The notes under the pieces: model-generated | Told to the model about the DNA's origin: nothing | The model's input: the letters and a program-made list of their open reading frames with translations, nothing else | Database searches by the model: none | Part shown: positions 8,837 through 15,625 of the stretch, piece by piece | Layout: every line of letters starts with the position of its first letter | How positions within the stretch are numbered: the stretch's first letter is position 1 | DNA from: an uncultured bacterium | GTDB taxonomy: Bacteria; Vulcanimicrobiota; Xenobia; Xenobiales; Xenobiaceae | DNA length: 47,753 nucleotides | Direction of reading: 5' to 3' | Assembly: GCA_934644775.1 (NCBI GenBank) | Contig: CAKUDB010000021.1 | Coordinates: 1-47,753 of the forward strand | Program-made: the position numbers and the translations under genes

Positions 8837-9512
8837 AAATCTATTTATTACCGGAACTGGAACAGATGTAGGCAAAACATATGTGACAGGTTTAATTGTC
8901 AAAAAGCTCAGAGAAAAGGGGATATCTGCGGCCTATTATAAGGCGGCAATGAGTGGCAATGAACGCAGAGCGGATGACACTTTAATTCCAAGTGACGTCT
9001 TACAGGTAAAAAATATGTCTGGAATTGAGCAGCCTCTTGAAGAAATGTGTCCGTATATTTATGAAACAGCTGTTTCTCCGCACTTGGCAGCAAAACTTGA
9101 GGGCAATCCTATTAGCATGGAATGTGTGCTGAAAAATTTTAACCATGTTTGCCAAAAGTATGATTATGTTACCATAGAAGGTTCAGGGGGAATTGTTTGT
9201 CCGCTTCGTTTTGATGAGCAAAAAATTCAACTTGAGGATTTTATTAAAGCTTGCAATTTAAGTTGCTTAGTAATAGCTGATGCGGGACTTGGTACTATCA
9301 ATGCGGTTGTATTGACGATTGAATATATGAAAGCTCGCCAAATACCTATAAAAGGTATTATCTTCAATCATTACGAGCCGGGCAACCAGTTACATGAAGA
9401 TAACCGTTTGATGTGTGAAACTATGACTGGCTTAAATGTAATTGCTTGTATAAAGAATGGCGATACAAAGTTAGATCTTCCATTGGAAATTTTGGAAGGA
9501 CTTTACGAATAG
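8829..9512 (+). CDS. bioD: Dethiobiotin synthetase
   Basis: ATP-dependent closure of the ureido ring: 7,8-diaminopelargonate plus CO2 gives dethiobiotin. The 227-residue product starts MSKNLFITGTGTDVGKTYVTG with the P-loop at residues 9-17. YKAAMSG replaces the more usual YKPVQSG substrate loop, and EGSGGIVCPL is the conserved second loop. The start at 8829 overlaps the bioB stop (8834-8836) by 8 bp, with GAGG upstream inside bioB, so translation is probably coupled. The family is P-loop NTPase and cytosolic. bioA follows after 20 bp. Confidence 0.95.
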   Translation: MSKNLFITGTGTDVGKTYVTGLIVKKLREKGISAAYYKAAMSGNERRADDTLIPSDVLQVKNMSGIEQPLEEMCPYIYETAVSPHLAAKLEGNPISMECVLKNFNHVCQKYDYVTIEGSGGIVCPLRFDEQKIQLEDFIKACNLSCLVIADAGLGTINAVVLTIEYMKARQIPIKGIIFNHYEPGNQLHEDNRLMCETMTGLNVIACIKNGDTKLDLPLEILEGLYE

Positions 9513-9532
9513 AGTAGAGGGACACGTATAAC

Positions 9533-10732
9533 ATGATTTGGTATCCGTATCAACAGATGAAAATAATGAAGCCTCCCTATAAAATTATCAATGCGCAGGG
9601 AGTTTATTTATATACTGAAGACCAGAAGTTGATCGACTCTGTATCCTCTTGGTGGAGTGTGATCCACGGATATAACCATCCTGAACTCAATCTAGCTATA
9701 AAAAAACAGCTGGAGAGATTCGCCCACGTAATGCTGGGTGGTTTAACCCATGATCCGGTAGAACAACTTTCTGCAAAACTTCAGAGCTGGCTGCCTGGAG
9801 ATTTGGATTATTGCTTTTTCTCTGATTCTGGCAGCGTTGCAGTAGAAGTTGCCCTTAAAATGGCCTTGCAATACTATATGAATCGCGGAGAAAGCCAGCG
9901 TACTATGGTATTGGCGTTAGAGCATGCATATCACGGAGACACGTTCAAAACTATGGAAGCGGGCGATGATGAAGATTATCATTTTGTTTTGAACGCCTAT
10001 GGAAAAAGCAATTATGTTAAGCATATTCCTACCGATATAAAAGCTCTCGAACAGGCCTTTACTCAATATCATGACCGCTTAAATTGCTTTATAGTCGAGC
10101 CTTTGTTGCAAGGCGCAGGCGGCATGAGAATGTATGATGTTTCCTTTTTGAAGCGTGCACGTGAGCTTTGCGATCAATATGGTATACTTCTTATTTTTGA
10201 CGAAGTAGCTACAGGTTTTGGACGTACCGGAAATCGTTTTGTAGCGGATTTAGTTTTGCCAGATATCCTTATTTTAGGCAAAGCTTTGACCGGCGGATAT
10301 ATAGGTCACGCTGTAACAGTAGCCAATCACAAGGTATATGACGGTTTTTACGATGATAATCCTACTCATGCACTAATGCATGGTCCTACATTTATGGGTA
10401 ATGCCTTGGCTTGCAGCGTGATATTAAAGTCTATCGAGTTATTCGAAAAATATGACTATATGTCTAAAATACGCAGAATTGAGGAAATAACCCATCGTGA
10501 AATGGACGGTTTTTCTGATTCGCGTATTAAGGAAGTTCGCATAATGGGCGGATGTATATGCATCGAAGTATACGATCCAGCTACTATCAAAGGATATCAG
10601 CAATTTGCCTATGACCGTGGAGTATTTAGCCGTCCATTTTTAAACTATTTATACGCCATGGTTCCTTATGTGATTGAAGAAGACGATCTAGTTAAAGTTT
10701 TACAAACTATAAAAGAATGGTTTTCTAAATAA
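9533..10732 (+). CDS. bioA: Adenosylmethionine-8-amino-7-oxononanoate aminotransferase
   Basis: PLP-dependent class III aminotransferase making 7,8-diaminopelargonate from KAPA with SAM as amino donor. 399 residues, normal or slightly short for the family. Signature points are WYPYQQM near the N-terminus, SSWW (39-42), SDSGSVAVEVALKMA (97-111) with Ser in place of the common Gly-Ser-Thr, FDEVATGFGRTG (222-233) with the PLP-binding Asp, the Schiff-base lysine in LGKALTGG (Lys250) and GPTFMGNALA. It is the last gene of the bio operon, 20 bp after bioD, with a TAGAGGGA ribosome site. A strong terminator follows at 10831-10910. Confidence 0.96.
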   Translation: MIWYPYQQMKIMKPPYKIINAQGVYLYTEDQKLIDSVSSWWSVIHGYNHPELNLAIKKQLERFAHVMLGGLTHDPVEQLSAKLQSWLPGDLDYCFFSDSGSVAVEVALKMALQYYMNRGESQRTMVLALEHAYHGDTFKTMEAGDDEDYHFVLNAYGKSNYVKHIPTDIKALEQAFTQYHDRLNCFIVEPLLQGAGGMRMYDVSFLKRARELCDQYGILLIFDEVATGFGRTGNRFVADLVLPDILILGKALTGGYIGHAVTVANHKVYDGFYDDNPTHALMHGPTFMGNALACSVILKSIELFEKYDYMSKIRRIEEITHREMDGFSDSRIKEVRIMGGCICIEVYDPATIKGYQQFAYDRGVFSRPFLNYLYAMVPYVIEEDDLVKVLQTIKEWFSK

Positions 10733-10830
10733 GATCGCCAAATACTAATAAAAACTGTTAATTGTTGATAAAAGTATGTATATTTTGGTGAAAGTTAAGC
10801 GTTTGCCAAGATAGCCAGTTTGCAATAAAG

Positions 10831-10910
10831 GCTTGCTGCCCTATATTTATAGTTAGTTATGGCTAATTGGGCTTAGCTAAAACGGTTTTTGGCAGCAAGC
10901 TTTTTTTTTA
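10831..10910 (+). terminator. Terminator after bioBDA
   Basis: Perfect 10-bp stem GCTTGCTGCC (10831-10840) / GGCAGCAAGC (10891-10900) followed by nine T. The 50-nt loop itself contains a small hairpin GCTAA/TTAGC, making the loop unusually long for an intrinsic terminator. Confidence 0.8.
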
Positions 10911-10965
10911 TATTTTTGAGCTAAAAGCGCTAAATAACGCAAAAATAGCCACTTTATTACAAAAA

Positions 10966-11456
10966 CTAAGGTTCACGCATAACAACTTGGCATAAGTATC
11001 TGTTGAACTGGTCGTATTCAAGCTGAGATAATAAGCTAGGAGAAGACATTACAATTAGTTTATGGCCAGCAAATCCATGGCGGTAGGGTAGATGCACATG
11101 TTTAAAAGTATTGGCCATAAAGCCGCAACGCTCGTAGAATGCTTTTCTACGTTTTGCAACGTCATCAACTAAGGGATCTATTTCCAAAATTAGCTTTTTA
11201 TCAGCATATTCTTTTCTTAATAATTGCAAAGTTCTTTGACCATATTGTTTATTTCTAAGTTGCGCATTTATGGCAAAATGCTCTATATAAAATAAATTGG
11301 TTAAACTCCCAAAAACAAATAATTCCTAACCATTGATCAGAATCACAAATAATATTAAATTTATATTCATTGTCTTGCAAAATTTTTATCTGAGATTCTG
11401 ATCGTCTCTGTTTTATACATAGAATCGTTGTGCGAAGTTAATCTTTTAAAATGCAT
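10966..11456 (-). pseudogene. Frameshifted GNAT-family N-acetyltransferase
   Basis: Reading the minus strand from an ATG at 11456, the first frame gives MHFKRLTSHNDSMYKTET, a typical GNAT start. A second frame carries QRRSESQIKILQDNEYKFNIICDSDQWLGIICFWEF, and a third (10966-11325) carries LFYIEHFAINAQLRNKQYGQRTLQLLRKEYADKKLILEIDP through YERCGF to the stop. Joined, they form one recognisable acetyltransferase similar to proteins common in Clostridia, but with a frame change near 11415 (probably a small deletion) and another near 11295-11315. The acetyl-CoA loop (LRNKQYGQ) is present in the last piece. The gene is therefore most likely dead, although the 87-residue C-terminal piece remains open. 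Confidence 0.8.
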
Positions 11457-11572
11457 TCGAACCCCAAAAGTATGAGCATGATATAAAAAAACATCACACG
11501 ATATTATGATCATGTATGATGTTATAGTTAAGCATTTAACCATATATATATACCTATAATACTACATATACG

Positions 11573-11604
11573 TATGATCGCCAAAGAATAGTTTGGCGAT
11601 CATA
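11573..11604. promoter_or_regulatory. 13-bp perfect palindrome in the 320-bp gap before the nitroreductase
   Basis: TATGATCGCCAAA (11573-11585) and its exact reverse complement (11592-11604) are separated by 6 bp. There is no T tract, so it looks more like an operator or small palindromic element than a terminator. The 12-mer TTTGGCGATCAT also occurs upstream of bioB (7763-7774), and TTTGGCGATC occurs in reverse just after bioA (10733-10742). The rest of the gap 11457-11777 is AT-rich, with a weaker inverted repeat ACATCA/TGATGT at 11491-11522, and holds no gene that I can see. Confidence 0.6.
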
Positions 11605-11777
11605 AATAAGATTGAATTTTTATTTATCAAGAGATTCAGGATAGAAAGAAAATGAATTTTAAGTATGTACTGAGATTATGTTTTGTCTCATGTTTAGTTT
11701 TTTACTTACCGTCGTGATATAAACTCTGTGAGCTTATAGTTCATATCTCCATTTTCTTTTATTAGGAGGTAAATTTT

Positions 11778-12347
11778 ATGATCATGGAATCTCTAGCGCA
11801 GCGTCGCAGTTATTATACTATCAATAAAAACTTGCCAATTACTAAAGTGCAGCTCGTAGAAACTATAGAGCATATTACCGAACTGGTTCCTGATGCTTTC
11901 AATATGAAAAGTGCTCGAGTAGTTATTGTTTTAGGAACTAAGCATGATCAACTTTGGGACGTCATTTATGATGCTTTTGATGGCAAGGTCTCTAAAGCTA
12001 AAATTGACAGCTTCAAAGCCGGCGCTGGGACAATTCTGTATTTCTACGATAAAAACGTTGTTGAAGGACTTCAAGCCAAGTTTCCCCTTTATGCTGCCAA
12101 CTTCCCTATTTGGGCCAATCAAGCTAACGGTATGCTGCAAATTTGCCTTTGGAGCGCTTTGCGCGAACTTGGCTTAGGCGCTTCCTTGCAACATTACAAT
12201 CCAATCATCGATACTGCCGTATATCAGCTATTCGATTTACCAGAAAACTATGTACTTTTAGCTCAAATGCCCTTTGGAGGTATTGTTGAAGAGCCTCAAG
12301 CCAAAGAAAAGGAAAATATTAAGCAGCGAGTGACTGTATTTAGTTAA
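11778..12347 (+). CDS. Nitroreductase-family protein, Frm2/Hbn1 type
   Basis: 189 residues beginning MIMESLAQRRSYYTINKNLPI, with an AGGAGGT ribosome site 7 nt before the ATG. The RRSYYTINK start, the SARVVIVLGTKHDQLWDVI block and the WANQANGMLQICLWSALRELGLGASLQHYNPIID segment (about 115-150) match the subgroup of FMN-dependent nitroreductases typified by yeast Frm2/Hbn1 and bacterial COG3560 members. These enzymes reduce nitro or quinone compounds with NAD(P)H; some are linked to lipid signalling or oxidative stress. The last residues of the family core (VLLAQMPFGGIVEEPQAKEK) are present. It stands alone between a palindrome upstream and a terminator downstream. Confidence 0.88.
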   Translation: MIMESLAQRRSYYTINKNLPITKVQLVETIEHITELVPDAFNMKSARVVIVLGTKHDQLWDVIYDAFDGKVSKAKIDSFKAGAGTILYFYDKNVVEGLQAKFPLYAANFPIWANQANGMLQICLWSALRELGLGASLQHYNPIIDTAVYQLFDLPENYVLLAQMPFGGIVEEPQAKEKENIKQRVTVFS

Positions 12348-12410
12348 AGAAAAAAGCTGTACGACCAAATAATTACTGATTCATACACTTTCTTAGTGCG
12401 TGGAACATAC

Positions 12411-12470
12411 AGAAAGAGCAAGATTTAGTTGCCAAACAACATTTCCTCTGCTCTTTCTTTGTATTTTTTA
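12411..12470 (+). terminator. Terminator after the nitroreductase gene
   Basis: 10-bp perfect stem AGAAAGAGCA (12411-12420) / TGCTCTTTCT (12449-12458), 28-nt loop, then TTGTATTTTTTA. The remaining ~115 bp to the next gene show nothing else. Confidence 0.7.
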
Positions 12471-12585
12471 ACACGTCAAAAAGAAATTTTGCTTGCAAAG
12501 CGAATGGCCGCCACATTAAAAATTTGATTTACAAAATAATGTACCTACAATATTTATAAATAAAAAAGAAAGCGGAAATATTTCT

Positions 12586-13263
12586 ATGGTCAAAGGTGTT
12601 ATTTTTGATTTTAACGGCACGCTTTTTTATGATACGCCGCAACAAGAAAAAGCTTGGCGTGAATTCGCTTGGCAAAATTTCAGGCGCGACATTAGCGATC
12701 AAGAATTTAAAGAACTTATTCATGGACGCAATGCCAATTTTACTCTGGAATACTTAGCCGACCGCAATTTAAGTAAGGCTGAAGTTGACGCCTACGTAAA
12801 AGCTAAAGAAACTGTCTATATCGATATTTGCGAAAAAGATCCACAAAATACTCACTTAAATAACGGCGCCGAACGCCTTTTAGATGAGCTAAAAGAGCGC
12901 AGTCTTCCTTTAGCTATAGCTACTGCTGCCCCTAAAATTAACATAGATTACTACATTAAAAAATTTAATTTGGAGCGTTGGTTTCCTCTCGATAAAATTA
13001 TTTATAATGACGGCACTATTAAAGGTAAGCCGGCACCAGATTTTTATCTTAAAGCTGCTCAAGCTTTGCAATTAGATAGTAAAAATTGTCTTGTTTTTGA
13101 AGATGCTATTTCCGGTATTCAGGCTGCTTACAATGCCAATATAGGCAAAATTGTCGCTATTACTACCACTGATATGGTAGAAAAATTTAGGCATATGAAT
13201 GAGCTGTGTGCTGTAATAGATAGAGATAGCTTTGACAATTTTGATCGTTCAATTCTTGGTTAA
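12586..13263 (+). CDS. HAD-superfamily hydrolase (beta-phosphoglucomutase-like phosphatase)
   Basis: 225 residues with the HAD subfamily IA layout: motif I FDFNGTLF (residues 8-15; the nucleophile is the first Asp, with Asn replacing the usual second Asp), helical cap about 17-80, motif II AIATAAP around 105, motif III lysine in KGKPAPDFYLKAA (145-157) and motif IV VFEDAISGIQAA (164-175). The substitution of Asn at the +2 acid position of motif I is notable, because that Asp normally acts as general acid/base in phosphatases and phosphomutases. The substrate cannot be told from sequence. It appears to be a single-gene unit, and the Nim-like fragment follows 15 bp downstream. Confidence 0.85.
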   Translation: MVKGVIFDFNGTLFYDTPQQEKAWREFAWQNFRRDISDQEFKELIHGRNANFTLEYLADRNLSKAEVDAYVKAKETVYIDICEKDPQNTHLNNGAERLLDELKERSLPLAIATAAPKINIDYYIKKFNLERWFPLDKIIYNDGTIKGKPAPDFYLKAAQALQLDSKNCLVFEDAISGIQAAYNANIGKIVAITTTDMVEKFRHMNELCAVIDRDSFDNFDRSILG

Positions 13264-13278
13264 GGAAACAGAGAAAAC

Positions 13279-13440
13279 ATGCGCAGAAAAGATCGAGAAG
13301 TAACTGACAAAAACGAAATTACCAATATTATCCGCTCTTGCTCTTGCTGTCATTTAGGCTTTTACGACAAAGAAGCAGACGAAGTTTACATTGTGCCACT
13401 CAGCTTCGGTTACGAAGAAACAGCCACGATGGGCTTCTAA
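13279..13440 (+). pseudogene. N-terminal fragment of a Nim-type pyridoxamine-phosphate-oxidase-fold flavoprotein
   Basis: From an ATG at 13279 the frame reads MRRKDREVTDKNEITNIIR..., then CHLGFYD and VYIVPLSFGYEE before diverging into TATMGF and a stop. The start is diagnostic of the NimA-like family, which is normally about 155 residues; only about 48 family residues remain. The break falls next to the end of the TnpB-bearing element, which suggests the element or a related deletion destroyed it. Intact members bind FMN or haem and include nitroimidazole reductases. Function here is presumed lost. Confidence 0.75.
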
Positions 13441-14025
13441 GGAGCTAACGCTCCTATTTAAGAAGTTTGATATTTAAGTTTCCACCTATTGCTAGGCAAC
13501 CCTTATTCTTACGGGCGTGTCCACTTCGCCCCTACCGTATAGGATATTCATATCCACAACGCTACTTTTACGCATAATATTTAATGCACCATTTACATCA
13601 GCATAAAATGTCTTTCCGTTTGCCATTTTGTAAAGCCCACGATGTATTCTGTTACCGCTAAACTGATATTTTTCTGGATTATCGCTATTATAGACCGGTA
13701 TCGTATCCATATCCCAAAAACTTGCTTTTGATGTATAGGACTCTTCTTGCTTTACAAATGTGATACCATTGAGTTCACAAAGATATTCAAGTTTGGCATG
13801 TAATTTACCATAAGGAATATTTACAAAGTTTTGATTATTCCGTTTACCAATATTAGAACTTTTTTGAAAAGTTTCATTGTAACCTACGATAAGAGTGCCT
13901 ATATCATTGATAATACAGTAGTCAATCACTTTACGAGCAGTTTTGTTCATATAATCGTTCACTTTATTGTTACGATCGCGATTGCAATTTAAATAGACAA
14001 GTTTGTCAACAAATTTAATTGCCAA
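13441..14025 (-). mobile_element. Remnant of an IS200/IS605-group element (TnpB type)
   Basis: The stretch between the Nim-like fragment and the hydrolase fragment holds a broken tnpB. At its right-end side (13441-13454) is a small hairpin GGAGC/GCTCC, as often found at IS605-group ends. 13441-13491, just past the tnpB stop, would be the 3' part of an omegaRNA in an intact element. No tnpA and no left end were found. The boundary at about 14026 is where tnpB coding similarity stops. Confidence 0.6.
13492..14025 (-). pseudogene. tnpB: TnpB (IS605 OrfB-like) C-terminal half
   Basis: About 177 residues equivalent to the last half of TnpB. It keeps the helix-rich segment CNRDRNNKVNDYMNKTARKVIDYC, the second RuvC block (VKQEESYTSKASFWD, catalytic Glu) and the third (FYADVNGALNIMRK, catalytic Asp). 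The first RuvC Asp and the whole N-terminal DNA-binding part are missing, and the frame meets a stop (TAG) directly upstream at 14026-14028. The usual four-Cys zinc ribbon between RuvC II and III is also absent (NSDNPEKYQFSGNRIHRGLY instead). It cannot be an active RNA-guided nuclease as it stands. The C-terminus GEVDTPVRIRVA is intact. Confidence 0.88.
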
Positions 14026-14151
14026 CTAACTGTTATGGAGCAAGGCGAACACTGGTTCCATACGCCAGAACAAATCAAATTTTTGAGCCAGTGGATTAGT
14101 GAACAAACTAGTATAAAACTATTATCAAAAACTAAAAGATCCTCAAATTGA
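14026..14151 (+). pseudogene. C-terminal fragment of an alpha/beta hydrolase
   Basis: The + strand reads LTVMEQGEHWFHTPEQIKFLSQWISEQ and ends at a TGA at 14149. The GEHWFHTPEQIKFL segment, with the catalytic-type His, resembles the C-terminus of small alpha/beta hydrolases. No start or upstream part exists because the TnpB remnant abuts it. Identification rests on about 27 residues and is tentative. Confidence 0.5.
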
Positions 14152-14170
14152 TCATTAGAGGATCCACTTT
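14138..14170. terminator. Hairpin between the hydrolase remnant and the glycine-rich gene
   Basis: Perfect 7-bp stem GATCCTC (14138-14144) / GAGGATC (14158-14164), flanked by AAAA on the left and CACTTT on the right, so it could stop transcripts in either direction. It lies about 60 bp after the stop of the minus-strand gene at 14223. Confidence 0.5.
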
Positions 14171-14222
14171 AACCTTTTGCGGTATCAATTAGTGCTAATA
14201 GCTCTTTAAGTTCAAGTTTAAA

Positions 14223-15272
14223 CTATCGCAAATTACGATCTGCCATTAAAGTGTTAGCCTTGTGTATGGATTTAGAAATGGCCACTTTATTGATAGTATT
14301 GATACCATCTTCACGATCGCTTTTAATTACAAGTTCTACTTTACACATATTGTATAATAGACCAACCAAAAGCACGATATTTTCAATAGCTAAACGCTCG
14401 TGCTCAGTGTAATTATTCCAATCTGTACGGCCAGTATTAACTAAGTGCTCAAGAGTACTTAAATGTTTTTTATATATGTTCTTTACTTCTACTAAGGTAC
14501 GAAGATACTCATCGCTAGTTTTGCGCAAATCAATTAAATAATCGCAAATTTTATTGATTTTTTCTTCAGCTCTAAGCATTTGCGAGTAGGCTTCGTCGGC
14601 TTTATCACACATTTGGTCGCCGCTAAAAGCAAAAATTATGCCACCAACCAGTAATCCTACGCCTAAAGTAGCACCTCCCAAAACGGCAGTGCCTAAGGCC
14701 ATTCCGCCTCCTCCAGCTGCCAAAGAACCGCCGCCTAAAAATGCTAAAATGGCATTAGTGGCCGCCGCACCGCTCAATCCAGAAATAGCCGTGCCAGTAG
14801 AAGCAACACCTACAGCTGTAACAGCTGCCGTAGTTGCACCAGAAGCGGCAACAGCTCCAGCAGTACCTACGGCTGCTCCGCCTAAGCCGCCTAGAATAAC
14901 CCCAGCTCCCACTGAAACTTTCTTTAAATCTTCCCTATTATACTTTGGTAAACCCAAATTATTTCGCTCGTAAGTAGCAAAATGAGGTCTGTTTTTGATC
15001 TGTTCAAAAAGATCGGAAAATTTTTCAAAGCTTTGCAGAATGTGCAATTCCAAGTTGCCCAGTTTATCCATACGCTCATTGGTAGTTGTGCTTTCATTCT
15101 TAAAACGCCGTTCATTATTTTCGTGACGAGCTTTAGCGCTTTGCATGGTACTATTAGCTTCCTTCATTTTAGAAGCGCCATGTATGGCAGCTCCAGCTCC
15201 GACAACTCCGGCAGTAGCCGCAGCACCTCCAAGAAGCCAGGGAACAGCTGCAACAAGAAATGGCAATGGCAT
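14223..15272 (-). CDS. Glycine-zipper-rich membrane protein of unknown function
   Basis: 349 residues, ATG at 15272 with AAAGGAGT about 7 nt upstream. Residues 3-30 form a hydrophobic Ala/Gly segment, 35-100 a charged helical region (EANSTMQSAKARHENNERRFKNE), about 120-215 a long Gly/Ala-rich hydrophobic block (AAATNAILAFLGGGSLAAGGGGMALGTAVLGGATLGVGLLVGG), and 220-349 a helical C-terminal domain. Such glycine zippers occur in membrane-inserting or pore-forming proteins. Similar proteins in Firmicutes and other bacteria are, as I recall, labelled hypothetical or chemotaxis protein without real evidence. It is the last gene of the minus-strand run that begins with the NgoMIV-like methylase. No function is proposed beyond membrane association. 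Confidence 0.7.
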   Translation of the reverse strand: MPLPFLVAAVPWLLGGAAATAGVVGAGAAIHGASKMKEANSTMQSAKARHENNERRFKNESTTTNERMDKLGNLELHILQSFEKFSDLFEQIKNRPHFATYERNNLGLPKYNREDLKKVSVGAGVILGGLGGAAVGTAGAVAASGATTAAVTAVGVASTGTAISGLSGAAATNAILAFLGGGSLAAGGGGMALGTAVLGGATLGVGLLVGGIIFAFSGDQMCDKADEAYSQMLRAEEKINKICDYLIDLRKTSDEYLRTLVEVKNIYKKHLSTLEHLVNTGRTDWNNYTEHERLAIENIVLLVGLLYNMCKVELVIKSDREDGINTINKVAISKSIHKANTLMADRNLR

Positions 15273-15357
15273 AGAATTTACTCCTTTAAATTCGGATACT
15301 TTACTTTTACCATAATATTAACAAATATTAAATTCACTAAAAATGGTACTTATCTAT

Positions 15358-15624
15358 TTATGTGGAGCTACGTGCAAGCGCAAGCTTTTTTAATTCCCTA
15401 CAACCTTGATAGTTTATTTCTAAATATTCGTCATAGTTTAAAGTCTCTCTGAAAAATGCCTCGTAGCATTCATCAACTCGACATAGCAGCGGCCTTTGTT
15501 CATAAATAGAACACAAATTGCCGTCTAGATATTTGCATATTCCGTCTCCGGTATGCAATTTTGCATATAACGGTGAGCGGCTTAAATTTCGACAACATAG
15601 GCCACAGCGATCACACTTGAACAT
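15358..15624 (-). CDS. YkgJ-family cysteine-cluster protein
   Basis: The start is the ATG at 15624, one base after the stop of the upstream gene, because the family begins close to its first CxxCxxCC motif; a longer open frame would overlap that gene. The 88-residue product reads MFKCDRCGLCCRNL, then GICKYLDGNLCSIYEQRPLLCRVDECYEAF, giving two groups of Cys typical of the YkgJ/UPF0153 family, which is predicted to bind zinc or an Fe-S cluster. The biochemical role is unknown. The tight junction with the larger upstream gene argues for joint translation and perhaps joint function. Confidence 0.8.
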   Translation of the reverse strand: MFKCDRCGLCCRNLSRSPLYAKLHTGDGICKYLDGNLCSIYEQRPLLCRVDECYEAFFRETLNYDEYLEINYQGCRELKKLALARSST

Positions 15625-15625
15625 C

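Noticed and set aside
11448..11470. TTCGAACC-like sequence that resembles a tRNA T-arm
   Set aside because: Flanking bases do not form the five-pair T stem or any acceptor/anticodon stems; it belongs to the GNAT remnant's 5' end.
14638..14973. 111-residue Pro/Ala-rich frame on the plus strand
   Set aside because: Antisense shadow of the Gly/Ala-rich block of the minus-strand glycine-zipper gene.
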